The notes: a model not told the origin generated them from the sequence alone. DNA of 11,322 nucleotides from Thalassiosira profunda (GCA_036939355.1 JALLAP010000634.1:1-11322), one strand, 5' to 3'; shown: positions 1 through 8,094, numbered from the stretch's first letter. Numbers and translations are program-made.

Positions 1-254
1 CCAAACGGAGAAACTCGTGGGAAGCAACGGCAACGACGTTGCAGGCGGCGGTGCGGCTGAAGAAGAACGCGAACTTGCCAGCGAAGAAGGATACCAAACC
101 GCCACGGAGATCACTGTTAACTTCTTTTTGGAGGAGGAGCGACGACGATTTGACTGCGGAGGGGCCGCCAAGTCCAGGGCGAAGGCCGGGCGTCGTGTTC
201 AGCGCTTCCACAGAGGAGAAGGAGAGGAATGGCGCTACTGCGAAGGAAGATTAG
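1..254 (+). CDS. Probable 3' end of an unidentified gene (partial)
   Basis: A reading frame is open from the left edge (first full codon at position 3) to a TAG at 252-254. It would encode about 83 residues. They are polar and basic at first (two KK/RR clusters), then Pro/Ser-rich, and end in a charged tail with the last residues AKED. A second plus frame is also open to 271 with a Glu-rich translation, so the frame is not certain. I prefer this one because its third codon positions are more G/C-rich, as in neighbouring genes, and because its end lies 61 bp from the end of the next gene in a convergent arrangement like the other pairs here. No domain is recognisable. Confidence 0.3.
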   Translation, partial: KRRNSWEATATTLQAAVRLKKNANLPAKKDTKPPRRSLLTSFWRRSDDDLTAEGPPSPGRRPGVVFSASTEEKERNGATAKED

Positions 255-315
255 ATCATCTCATACCTTAATTTCTTAATCTGCCAGTCATTCGATATCT
301 CTACTCATGCCCTCG

Positions 316-2016
316 TTATGCAATGGCCGCGGACTCTTGGCCCACGACGAACTTGAGCGACCGCCTCCAATCGAGCGGGTCGACGTGCACGGCAATCGAG
401 GACCGCCCCACCCCGGAACCGTGCAGCCCGCACAGCTCCAACTGCAGATGCGTCGACTGCAACGCATCCAAAACGGCACTGCCCTCGTCCTGTCCGTGCC
501 CGTTCATGCCATTTCTGCTCCACGGGAAGATGCCCAAGGTCGTCCAGTCCATTTTCTTGGACACTCGCAATCGTATTCCTGCATTGCGAAGGGGCGACAT
601 GAATGCACGAGATGGCTTGCTCTCTCCGGCATGGCCCCCGAACCCGACCTCGCTCACAGAGACGAGGTTCCCCGCCAGATCGGCCGTCACCCTCTTGGGC
701 ATCCACCCGTCGTTCTCCAGCCATCGCGAAAGTTTGCTCCCAAATCCTCCTTGCTTTTCGTTCATGGCCGAAGCTGCATTAGGAGCGGGATTCGATCGAG
801 GGATGCCCTCTCGAAACCTCCTCTTCACACTCTCCAACTGTCGATCCGCGCAGGATTCTCCACTGACATGATCCCCGCCGTAATAATTGCCATGCCGGTC
901 GCCTCCCTCCTTCGCGATCCATGTGCGCTTGGAGCGCAGCTGCAGGCGCGGGTGGAGGAACGGCGTTCGCAGATTCGCGGTGAAAGCCGGTGCGTATTGA
1001 ATGGATCGCTTTGTCCCGCGGGGAGCATCGTGGTACTTGGCCGAATCGCGCTCCAACGATAATTGCAGGGGAGATTGCACCGCGGTCGTTTCTCGCGATG
1101 CCAATGATGACGAGGGCTGATGTTGGAGCAGGCGCAGTCTCGCAGTGGTATCGCGACCGTCGAAGACGCTCCGCTCGCCCTCCGCGTCAATCGTCCACTG
1201 AGACCCGATTGAAAGAGGAGACGAGGGGAGGATCCTTCGTTGCAGCTGCTTTGCCAATTGCAGCGCGTTGCTGACCAACGAATATTCTGCGCCGCCCACT
1301 TCTGCATTTGAACGTGTCCACTCTGTGCTGGCTAGGGAGAGCGGTCCCCACGAGCATCGGGCGATCCACCGCGTGGCGCCGTACCACACCTCGTCCAGAT
1401 CGTAGTTGGCGCCCAGGTAGACATTTGGGACGTATCGTTGCAGCCCACTCGCTGCTGGCAATTGTTGTATCTCTTGCCGATCAGGTGTGGGTTGTTTCGA
1501 CGGATGGGTAAATAGAGGGACGGTCTCCCCCTCACCGATTCTAATGTTGTCAGCGTTTGGCGAGACGAGGTGACACATGATCCTGCCCGAGAGGTCCAGA
1601 TTGATTCTTCCAAGCCCCCTCCGTAGCTGAGTTGCAGTCGGGCTTGATTGTGCCGCCTCGTCCGTTCTCTCTGGTTGTGGTCGTTGGCTCCACGCACTAT
1701 CTTTGCCATCAGCACCCATCACTGCGGACGGACCGAGGACATCACTGTCACTGCTGCCATCGCCGCCGTCGTCCTTTTGCATCATCTCCTCCAGCTGCCC
1801 CAGCGTCAATCCGCCATCTCTTTCACCCACCTGCCTCCTTCGTCGGCCCATCAGGCGGCCCAGGCGGCCCCGGGGCGTTGCAGCAGACGCGCCCATCACG
1901 TGCGCGTTTTGCAATCTGGCATCGATCGAGCAGAGGGCGGCCGCCGCGAGAAGCTGCCGGCGGCGAGGTGACCTCGGCGGCCGCCGCCTCCTCTGCGGAG
2001 CGCGCCGTTCGTCCAT
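316..2016 (-). CDS. Hypothetical protein, 566 aa, predicted strand-rich
   Basis: This is a single uninterrupted minus-strand frame ending in TAA. I chose the ATG at 2016 because upstream in-frame sequence to 2181 contains no other ATG-like start with better support and lies in the divergent promoter. The N-terminus is very Arg/Pro-rich (residues 4-20), followed by a short hydrophobic stretch (LLAAAALCSI, about residues 20-30), which could be a signal or organelle-targeting peptide. A low-complexity acidic linker with DDGGDGSSDSD follows. From about residue 150 the protein has alternating hydrophobic/polar segments typical of beta strands, including RYVPNVYLGANYDLDEVWYG, LRTPFLHPRLQLRSK and, near the end, HLQLELCGLHG and SLKFVVGQ. 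That pattern could be a beta barrel or a C2/lipocalin-like sheet, but I recognise no family. The opposite-strand frames over this gene give unstructured translations. Confidence 0.68.
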   Translation of the reverse strand: MDERRAPQRRRRPPRSPRRRQLLAAAALCSIDARLQNAHVMGASAATPRGRLGRLMGRRRRQVGERDGGLTLGQLEEMMQKDDGGDGSSDSDVLGPSAVMGADGKDSAWSQRPQPERTDEAAQSSPTATQLRRGLGRINLDLSGRIMCHLVSPNADNIRIGEGETVPLFTHPSKQPTPDRQEIQQLPAASGLQRYVPNVYLGANYDLDEVWYGATRWIARCSWGPLSLASTEWTRSNAEVGGAEYSLVSNALQLAKQLQRRILPSSPLSIGSQWTIDAEGERSVFDGRDTTARLRLLQHQPSSSLASRETTAVQSPLQLSLERDSAKYHDAPRGTKRSIQYAPAFTANLRTPFLHPRLQLRSKRTWIAKEGGDRHGNYYGGDHVSGESCADRQLESVKRRFREGIPRSNPAPNAASAMNEKQGGFGSKLSRWLENDGWMPKRVTADLAGNLVSVSEVGFGGHAGESKPSRAFMSPLRNAGIRLRVSKKMDWTTLGIFPWSRNGMNGHGQDEGSAVLDALQSTHLQLELCGLHGSGVGRSSIAVHVDPLDWRRSLKFVVGQESAAIA

Positions 2017-2250
2017 CGCGGAGGTCTTCTGATGTCGGCGCGGGCTCCTGGCCGAGCGGGTGTGAGGAGTGAGCGACGAGGTGAGTCGGACATCTTGAGG
2101 GGACGAGACACGGGCGATCGACCGACATACGGACAGCAACTTTGGCTTTTTGTTGCAAAGCGCAAAGCGCAAAGCGCACAAAAAGCGCCGGATGATGGGA
2201 GAAGTTGCGAGCCGAGGTGGCGGCGAGAGCGACGAGATTCATCAGGCGAC
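2017..2250. promoter_or_regulatory. Divergent intergenic region (bidirectional promoter candidate)
   Basis: The 234 bp between the ATG of the unknown gene (2016, minus) and the ATG of the F-box gene (2251, plus) must hold the 5' flanks of both. No TATA box or Initiator is obvious. Two ATGs at 2192 and 2195 precede the F-box start in a different frame, so the F-box transcript probably begins downstream of them, or carries an overlapping upstream ORF that ends at 2398. Confidence 0.4.
2156..2176. repeat. Three tandem copies of CAAAGCG
   Basis: The 7-bp unit CAAAGCG occurs three times without a mismatch (2156-2162, 2163-2169, 2170-2176). A degenerate continuation follows to about 2187. It lies in the divergent promoter, about 75 bp upstream of the F-box ATG, and may be a simple microsatellite or a regulatory array. 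Confidence 0.75.
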
Positions 2251-3415
2251 ATGGCCACGAACGCGGAGGACCCTGGCTTGCGCCCAGCCGACTCGGTCGG
2301 CGACGCGGTCGAATTTGCGCATCTCCCCACCGAGGTCTTTGCGCGCGTGGCGGATTACCTCGCGAAGCCATCGCGGGCCATGTTCGGGGTGGCCCTGACC
2401 GCGCCGTCCTCCTCCTGGCGCCGCAAGGGAAAGCGACAGCGGCTCTCGGCGGCCGGGGAGGTGGTAATTTCGCCGCCCCCGCCGCCCCTTCTGCCGTCGC
2501 TCGATGCGATTGGGGCGCGTTGCAAACGAGCGGTGAGAGTGATTGTGTTTGCAATGAGTGTCTGCGCGTCGTCGCTCTCAACCTCACACTTCTCCTGAAT
2601 GCAAGATTGAGAAGAGGCTGGAGGAAGATGACATCCCGTACTACGAGGTTCATGTTAGCCTTTCAGAGGAGATGAACAGCATATCCAAAGATTGCTTCTG
2701 CCATGGAATTGTTGTAACCGACGAGGCTTCTGTTCGGTTCTCGGGATTTGGCGATGCCCACTTTTATATTTCTGACGCGTTGAGCAAATATTTGCCCGAA
2801 GTCTTGTGGGGGCGTGGAATGATTGGATGCCTAAGTGGGGCAGCCGTGACCCAAAAGCAATGGATGAATCACCCGGGACATCAGCGACAAACGAACGGGG
2901 GGGAGTCGTCCCAGCCGCGCACACCGGAATTTCTGTGGGATCAACTTGACTTCGGAGCTGTTGAGAAAGAGCTTGCTTCGAAACTTTCGGATGAGGATAT
3001 TAGGGCGATTTTGTTGAGCATCGGTGCATCTAAGAGGCTCAAATCGCTGAAACTGGATGGCTGTTACAACATCACTGGCCAAGGATTGGATCCTCTCCTG
3101 AGCGGCTCCACTCTCTTGGAGACCCTTGATCTCAGCATTGATGACTCTCCGGGGATGGTCCCGACAGTGCAACTGTTGATATCCGAAAATGTCGTTCTTC
3201 CGATTCTTGACATTATTATTCGGAAAGCTCGATCACAACTGAAGAGGATAGAGTTGCCCAATGTATGGATCCACGGCAATCAATCCAAGCTGAACCATCT
3301 CAAAAGCAGATTCCAGCGGATCATTCGGGACGATACCGGTAGGAGAGTTGTGTGTGGCCGCAGTTGGTCACACACTCAACGCTGCAACAGCAGCCTCAGC
3401 ATCCTCTTCGCATAA
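2251..3415 (+). CDS. F-box-like / leucine-rich repeat protein, two exons (2251-2532, 2606-3415)
   Basis: Spliced product of 363 residues. Exon 1 starts ATGGCC. It carries HLPTEVFARVADYLAKPSRA (residues 24-43) followed by FGVALTAPSSSW, the F-box-like N-terminus that I recall from a large diatom family. Exon 2 carries FLWDQLDFGAVEKELASKL (203-221), then LRR-type segments (SLKLDGCYNITGQGLDPLL and LLETLDLSIDD) and ISENVVLPILDIII. The last part fits the family C-terminus. F-box proteins normally recruit substrates to SCF ubiquitin ligases through SKP1, but whether this family does so is unproven. Between F-box and LRRs lies an insert of about 130 residues (around 70-200) that I cannot assign. The end (GRRVVCGRSWSHTQRC onward) looks less family-like, so a further 3' intron cannot be excluded. 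The gene is convergent with the LRR gene downstream. Confidence 0.75.
2533..2605 (+). other. Predicted spliceosomal intron, 73 bp
   Basis: The donor is GCG|GTGAGAG at 2533 and the acceptor is AATGCAAG|ATT ending at 2605. Both flanks are in phase 0: exon 1 is exactly 94 codons and the exon 2 frame resumes at 2606. Without splicing, the exon 1 frame stops at 2598, cutting the protein off before its LRR part. Length and borders are typical of short protist introns. Confidence 0.72.
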
Positions 3416-3580
3416 AGCACATTATAGTAGATAGAACGTTGGCTTGTGTTTAACTCCTGGCCGAGTGGAACAATGAGATTGTCAGGAGGAAGATCCATTT
3501 GAGGGTTGCTGGAGAGGGACGATGTGTAGTGAGAGACAAATACGAACTGCCTGTCCTCCCCGCCACAACAAAAGGGAGCG

Positions 3581-4909
3581 CTACCCCTCCAGGAACGGCA
3601 AGACGGCCGGAATGATGACGTTCATATCGCCGCCGCAGTTTTGACGGCGTGTTTGCCTGGCTTGGGCATCCCGCTCGTTGCCATCCAGATTGGCCTTCCA
3701 GATTGCAAGCTCAATCATCGTCGTCACATCCAAACGGTCGAAGTAGGCGAACCATTCTCGGATCAGTGCGATTTTCTGCCCCTCTGTCTGCCGACGGCGG
3801 CCGAGGATTTCGCGGTCGAGGATTTCGTTCACCTTTCCCCGGGCCTGTGCAAGCTGGCTCGGGCTCCTGTACTGCATCCACTTGGAGACGATCAGCTTCC
3901 TCCCCACATAACTTCTGGGCATCGTTGTCCTCATCAAGGAGTGTAATTTCCCTGTCCTCAATAGCTGACAGCTGGAACGCCCGATGTCAATCACAAAGGC
4001 AACGGCAGGAATGCTGATGCGTTCCAAAGTGTTGCAGCCGTAGAATGCATCACCCGCAATGCACTGGAGTCCTTCAAGCAGAGTCACCGTTGACAATCGG
4101 GTGCATTCCTCGAACGCAAACTCATCAATCAACGTGACCGAGGAGGGGATGGTGATGCGTTCCAACGAACGGCAATTCCGGTATGCCCTTGCCCCGATCG
4201 TACGAAGCCCCTCTTGTAGCTCTGCGGACCGCAGCTGATGGCAACCGGAAAATGAGCCTCCTCCGACTTTCAATGTAGTCGAGGGGACGTTGATACGGAG
4301 CAGGGATGTGCAATGGCTGAATGCAGAGTCGCCAATACACTGCAGCCCCTCATTCAACTCCACTTCTAGCAAACTGCTGCAACCATGAAGTGCGAAACCT
4401 TCAATAGCATTGACAGATGTGGGAATATTGATCCGGAGCAAAGCACTGCAGCTGGCAAATGCCTCACTTCCAATGCGTCGTATCCCCTTGCCGAGCTCCA
4501 CATCCGCCAAACTGTGGCAATGCTCAAACGCATTATCCTCGATTGTGGCGACAGATGGTGGGATGGTTACACGCTCTAGTGCATTGCAATCCAAAAATGC
4601 CCCCTCTCCAATCTTTGTCACATTGCTCAGATCAATCTCCCTCAACCTGCGGCAATTTGCGAATGCGTGCACTCCAATCTCCACCGCGGGGGCGGCGGTC
4701 CAACGTATTTGCTCGAGCGAGCGGCAAGCGGCAAATGCAACGTTTGAGATGGTGGCGACGTTGCTCAGATCCACCGCCCGCAATTCTTCGCATTCCATAA
4801 AGGCCTGAGGCGGAATCACTGCCACGGCCGACGCCACGCGGATGTGGCTGGCACTCCGGTGCCGTTCCTGGACCACCCCACCGTCGTATTCGGTCCACTC
4901 CTCTGCCAT
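3581..4909 (-). CDS. BspA-like leucine-rich repeat (LRR_5) protein, 442 aa
   Basis: The chosen start, ATG at 4909, gives MAEEWTEYDGG, the usual opening of diatom members of this family. Residues 33 to about 307 contain 12 LRR_5 units of about 23 residues, each with the signature AF-x2-C-x2-L. Examples are QAFMECEEL, GAFLDCNAL, NAFEHCHSL, EAFASCSAL, SAFSHCTSL and DAFYGCNTL. A few have substitutions (FALHGCSSL, GSFSGCHQL, RAYRNCRSL). Residues 335-440 form a helical C-terminal cap with WFAYFDRLDVTTMIELAIWK and the closing NVIIPAVLPFL. There is no signal peptide or membrane segment, so it is probably intracellular. BspA-type LRRs are known as binding scaffolds in bacteria and Trichomonas; the role in diatoms is unknown. 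The start lies 178 bp from the left end of the TIR element, so its promoter is short or partly inside the element. Confidence 0.9.
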   Translation of the reverse strand: MAEEWTEYDGGVVQERHRSASHIRVASAVAVIPPQAFMECEELRAVDLSNVATISNVAFAACRSLEQIRWTAAPAVEIGVHAFANCRRLREIDLSNVTKIGEGAFLDCNALERVTIPPSVATIEDNAFEHCHSLADVELGKGIRRIGSEAFASCSALLRINIPTSVNAIEGFALHGCSSLLEVELNEGLQCIGDSAFSHCTSLLRINVPSTTLKVGGGSFSGCHQLRSAELQEGLRTIGARAYRNCRSLERITIPSSVTLIDEFAFEECTRLSTVTLLEGLQCIAGDAFYGCNTLERISIPAVAFVIDIGRSSCQLLRTGKLHSLMRTTMPRSYVGRKLIVSKWMQYRSPSQLAQARGKVNEILDREILGRRRQTEGQKIALIREWFAYFDRLDVTTMIELAIWKANLDGNERDAQARQTRRQNCGGDMNVIIPAVLPFLEG

Positions 4910-5151
4910 CCTGGCCGCGAGAATAGCGCAAATTTTGGGCGAATGGGGCGGTAGGAACGACCCGAGGAGCGAGGAGCAGAGGGACGATGCGTGCGTGGAC
5001 CGCGGGCGGGCTCGGGTGGGGGAGGCGCGCGGAGGTCCTGTTGCATCGGCCGTCCACACGGGGAAGGGGCTTGGCTAATACAAGTGTATGAACCCTGAGA
5101 ATGCCTACGTAGAATTTTGTGCGCTCTTTTTCCGTGGGTGGCACACAAAAA

Positions 5152-5401
5152 ATTACTAGAGCAAGTTACTAGTTCCCGCGCGACTGACCGCCAATTTTGG
5201 CCGATTTACTAGGTGAGCGCCTAACAAACGGAATTGAGTCTATCTCGGCCAATATTTCTTTGTACGTCTGAAGATTAATTGCATTTGAACCGCCTCAGCA
5301 CCCTCTTTCGACTGGTGCAATATTGTAGCGTGTGCTGAGGTTCCGGCCGACTTGGTTTTTGAGCTCTACTAGGCGGCCACCATGGTGGAGATCGGCAAAA
5401 A
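5152..5401. mobile_element. Block present only in the left TIR; probable nested insertion
   Basis: The right TIR reads continuously from GGCACACAAAA into GGAGCAGC. The left TIR has the same two flanks separated by about 250 bp. CAAAAA occurs at both junctions (5146-5151 and 5396-5401), as expected of a target-site duplication, though it is simple sequence. The block contains TACTAG four times (5154, 5167, 5207, 5367) and a 9-bp inverted repeat (CCTCAGCAC at 5293-5301, GTGCTGAGG at 5332-5340, 30-nt loop). No coding potential and no clear terminal inverted repeats of its own are visible. A deletion from the right TIR is the alternative. Confidence 0.5.
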
Positions 5402-5438
5402 GGAGCAGCTAAACGTAACACAAAAGTGAAGTTACATC

Positions 5439-5450
5439 TGTGAGCTCACA
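5439..5450. repeat. TGTGAGCTCACA palindrome, left TIR
   Basis: Perfect 12-bp palindrome with the TGTGA-NN-TCACA pattern. It has an exact counterpart at the matching place in the right TIR (8478-8489), so it belongs to the ancestral repeat. Candidate protein-binding site. Confidence 0.7.
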
Positions 5451-5574
5451 TACTTTTGGCGCAAAAAATTGTTTTCAGCGCGTAGAAAATGCACGTAGGA
5501 ATCGTCCAAAATCTTCCCCTCCTAGCAAGACTGTCTCCGACTTAGCAAATTTCAGAACATCGTTGCAGGAGACG

Positions 5575-5586
5575 TGTGAAGTCACA
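5575..5586. repeat. TGTGA-AG-TCACA site, left TIR
   Basis: This site has the same half-sites as the other palindromes but an asymmetric centre (AG). It lies immediately outside the 35-nt palindrome. Its counterpart in the aligned right TIR is the perfect site at 8330-8341. Confidence 0.6.
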
Positions 5587-5589
5587 CAG

Positions 5590-5624
5590 TGTGAGATCAC
5601 ATAAATCATTTATGTGATCTCACA
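5590..5624. repeat. Perfect 35-nt palindrome (17-bp arms, 1-nt centre)
   Basis: The left arm TGTGAGATCACATAAAT is the exact reverse complement of the right arm, with a single C at 5607 between them. It contains two TGTGAGATCACA sites in inverted orientation. It could extrude as a hairpin or cruciform, bind a dimeric or tetrameric protein, or, lying 78 bp past the stop codon of the element gene, shape the end of that transcript. The right TIR has a shortened version of it. Confidence 0.85.
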
Positions 5625-5702
5625 TAAATTTTATTGTACGCAACAGCTCAAGCTTCGGAAGAAGACAGCACTATGGTATCTAGAGTAAAGAGGGCTGTGC
5701 AT

Positions 5703-7553
5703 CTACCTCGGATATTGCAACCATTTCTTCTCCGGGTTCCAAACCATCTTTTTCCCCTCAGCCTTCCAATACTGTCTATTTGCCTCCACCACGCACTCTG
5801 CCTCATGTGTGAGGCATTCATCATAAGTATCAAACACGGCATTGCATTTCCGTAATTTCCGATTTGTGTTGCATCTCCATTGCGTTTTGTTTGGTGCTGC
5901 ACCGGCATCACGGCACGTAGGGCACTGAAACATACCAAAGTGGCAAATACTGAGTCCGTCGAGGCACTTCGTGTACGTGCTCTTGTCAGGATTCGCCCAG
6001 TCCTCTTCGTGCCTTCCTTTGCAGTTCTTACAGCAGTAATTTGGCGATAGCAATCCGTCATGACAATACTTCAATCCTTGGACGCAGCGCCAATGCTTCT
6101 TCTTCTCTTCTTCACGTTGCTTTCGCTTCTTTTCATCTTCAATGTTTCTCCATGTTCTCTTCCAGTCAGGCCCGTATTTCTCCGCCATTTGATTGTTGCG
6201 AATCCCAACCAGTGCAAGAGAGTAGGTTGAATCGCCTCGTCTCATGTTGAACTCTTCGAATTTGATGCATCGAAACTTCATATCCCCACAAGACGCTACC
6301 AAGTCGTAAAGTTGGTGCCCATGCCACCTTTTGCCACTAGCCTCCTTCACTTCAGTGAGCATTTTGTCTGAAAAGATAGAACAAACAATTTCCACACTGA
6401 AGTTCTCCTCCCAGAGCCATGCCGATTTGTTGTGTTGTGGATTGAAATAATATGTGACGACCAGCTCTTTCCCGGTGAACTTTGCTTCTGTGAAATTGCA
6501 CTCGTCCCATTTCGGTACAACTGTAGTGCCATTCAACCTGATTTCAGCAAGCATCAGTTCGCCCCCTTGCATTTCATGTGTGTTGTTCAAGTCAACGGCG
6601 AACATATGTTGGATGTAAGGCGATTTGTACCGCTGCCAGTAACACATTTTTTTGTTGCATAGCCCCTCTGCATTGGTAGAAGCGTATGTGGATGAAGTCA
6701 CAGCTGCTGTGGCATGAACAGTAGTAGTTTCCCCCCATCTGGCGGTCACAATCTCAAACTTCTGTTTTGCAGGTGGTTGATTGCAATTGCAAAGCCCATA
6801 GGAACCCTCTTCATATTTGCACTGAATTGACCTCGCTTTCCCTTTCTCCTGTTTTGCTGGTGCTTTGGTAAGAGATTTGCGCAGCACTTTTCTTCGCGCC
6901 CTCTTGGTTTCGATCGACTCTTCATCATTCGTTGGAGGGTTGTACTTCACTCCCTGCTCTTGGCACTGTATCTGCAATGCATGCTCCGATTGCTGCCTTT
7001 TGATTGTTGCATCCTTCGCCAAACGCGATTGACGTTTTTCTGGGCTTTCCCGGGTTTGCCTCTTCCGTCGACGAATGATGTCCTGATCAAGCAGCTCTTC
7101 ACGATCTCCGTCGCTCATTTCCCCCCTCCGTATTTTCTGCCGAGCAGTTTTGATGGCCCGCTCCATCGCACTTATTTTTGCAAAGGCCTCATCAACGGAA
7201 TCGGTGAGATTCGGAGCCACATAATCCACGCCAAGGTCGGAGCATCTTTTCCGGCGTTTTTCGTTCTTCTTTATGAAGCGATTTGGGCTGCACTTGAACG
7301 CTTGCTTGAACAGCTGCACTTGGCGGTGGAGGCACTCTGCACGGCGGAGATCGGACCCGACAAGACCATTTGCATTGAAACGGCCTACGTCTCCAGATCT
7401 GATTGCCTCCGTCCGTATTTTCCCATCCTCTGAGAATATTGCCGTGAGGGGATATGCTGCTGCAGATTCGTTTCCTTCTCCGTTGCAAAAAACAGCGGTG
7501 GACGACGAGGACCGGTGCACAGCCGCACAATCGCCATCGTCCTCGTTCGCCAT
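5703..7553 (-). CDS. Element-encoded Cys-rich basic protein, 616 aa (candidate transposase or cargo)
   Basis: The gene lies entirely between the TIRs. I chose the ATG at 7553; the same frame continues upstream to a TAG at 7605-7607 without another ATG. Residues 90-240 are highly basic, with KKNEKRRKRC, RRRKRQTRESPEKRQSRL and KRARRKVLRK, which suits nucleic-acid binding or nuclear targeting. Residues 245-258 carry a first Cys cluster (C245, C255, C257). Residues 310-450 look like a mixed beta domain with many aromatics. Residues 471-487 are a charged helix. The end has two similar Cys motifs: C490-x2-GL-x2-CH (490-498) with C507, C508, C511, and C530-x2-GL-x2-CH (530-538) with C544, C547. A C2HC finger follows (C561, C570, H583, C587). 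These suggest zinc binding. No DDE, tyrosine-recombinase or HUH motif is apparent. The position makes it the best candidate mobility protein, but a passenger role is equally open. Confidence 0.8.
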   Translation of the reverse strand: MANEDDGDCAAVHRSSSSTAVFCNGEGNESAAAYPLTAIFSEDGKIRTEAIRSGDVGRFNANGLVGSDLRRAECLHRQVQLFKQAFKCSPNRFIKKNEKRRKRCSDLGVDYVAPNLTDSVDEAFAKISAMERAIKTARQKIRRGEMSDGDREELLDQDIIRRRKRQTRESPEKRQSRLAKDATIKRQQSEHALQIQCQEQGVKYNPPTNDEESIETKRARRKVLRKSLTKAPAKQEKGKARSIQCKYEEGSYGLCNCNQPPAKQKFEIVTARWGETTTVHATAAVTSSTYASTNAEGLCNKKMCYWQRYKSPYIQHMFAVDLNNTHEMQGGELMLAEIRLNGTTVVPKWDECNFTEAKFTGKELVVTYYFNPQHNKSAWLWEENFSVEIVCSIFSDKMLTEVKEASGKRWHGHQLYDLVASCGDMKFRCIKFEEFNMRRGDSTYSLALVGIRNNQMAEKYGPDWKRTWRNIEDEKKRKQREEEKKKHWRCVQGLKYCHDGLLSPNYCCKNCKGRHEEDWANPDKSTYTKCLDGLSICHFGMFQCPTCRDAGAAPNKTQWRCNTNRKLRKCNAVFDTYDECLTHEAECVVEANRQYWKAEGKKMVWNPEKKWLQYPR

Positions 7554-7737
7554 CCAGTCTGACGACAGCTCGCACGTCCGGCTCCCACGCGATGCCACCG
7601 CACGCTACGCCAACCACGATGACCCTCTCGTTCTGCCGCACGTGCTGTCGTGGCCGCCGCACGTCGTGGGTCGTGGCGTTGGGCCACGGATGTGGTGATG
7701 GAGGTCGTCGGCGTGGTGCAGTGGGAGTGTTACGAAG

Positions 7738-8094
7738 ATGACCGCCAAGACGACGAACGCGCGTGTGTGCTCGTTGATGCCCGCAACGGCGGTGGCGGTC
7801 TTGTCCCCGCTGGGGTCCTCGTACGCCGCCGTGCGCCTCGCGAGGTCGGGGGAGGGGATGGCGAGTGCGTCGGTGCGAGACGTGTTCCTTGGTCGTGAGG
7901 ACGATGCACTACTCGGATCGTCGGCGGGGCACCTGCAGCCCCCCTCCGACCACCGCGACGTCCTAGCAAATGCGGCAGGCCGTCGACGCGTGATGGATGT
8001 CCATACGATGGGTGGTCGCGAGGCTCGCCGGGAAGGGAAGGGTTCTGGCTGGGGCGCGCGCGCGGGACGGAACTGGAGAAGGGAGTTAGTTTGA
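7738..8094 (+). CDS. Doubtful small ORF, 118 aa, in the GC-rich part of the element
   Basis: The ORF begins at an ATG 184 bp from the divergent start of the element gene and ends in TGA. The translation is Ala/Ser/Arg-rich (MTAKTTNARVCSLMPATAVA at the start) without a recognisable domain. The whole stretch 7560-8090 is much more GC-rich than the rest of the element and its third codon positions are strongly G/C. The minus-strand frame over 7605-8126 shares those positions and is also open, with a hydrophobic segment AFVVLAVIFVTLPL, but it has no ATG. Coding strand, or coding at all, is therefore undecided. The stretch could be a captured host gene fragment or an upstream exon of the element gene. 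Confidence 0.25.
   Translation: MTAKTTNARVCSLMPATAVAVLSPLGSSYAAVRLARSGEGMASASVRDVFLGREDDALLGSSAGHLQPPSDHRDVLANAAGRRRVMDVHTMGGREARREGKGSGWGARAGRNWRRELV

Larger units (their letters stand above)
5088..5632 (+). repeat. Left terminal inverted repeat (imperfect, interrupted)
   Basis: The best-conserved core is 5482-5552. It matches the reverse complement of 8374-8444 with 68 of 71 bases. Other paired blocks are GGAGCAGCTAAACGTA (5402-5417), ACACAAAAGTGAA (5419-5431), the TGTGAGCTCACAT site (5439-5451), and TGGCACACAAAA (5139-5150). The inner end aligns over the TGTGAGATCACAT...ATGTGAT palindromes. The left copy is longer than the right mainly because of the extra block at 5152-5401. Confidence 0.85.

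Noticed and set aside
307..1062. 251-codon plus-strand ORF opposite the unknown minus-strand gene
   Set aside because: It is fully antisense to the 566-aa frame, begins with no distinctive domain, and its translation is low in structure. The longer minus frame is the better coding candidate.
1823..2653. 276-codon minus-strand ORF across the divergent promoter and F-box exon 1
   Set aside because: It overlaps a recognised F-box-like exon and the 5' end of the unknown gene in another frame. The translation is Arg/Pro/Ala-rich as expected from GC-rich antisense DNA.
3581..4909. Recent bacterial transfer of the BspA-like LRR gene
   Set aside because: LRR_5 proteins are bacterial-looking, but the specific N-terminal opening and C-terminal cap match diatom families as I remember them, and neighbouring genes are eukaryotic.
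5439..5624. Bacterial CRP-type sites (TGTGA...TCACA)
   Set aside because: CRP sites have six bases between the half-sites and these have two. The genes around are eukaryotic.
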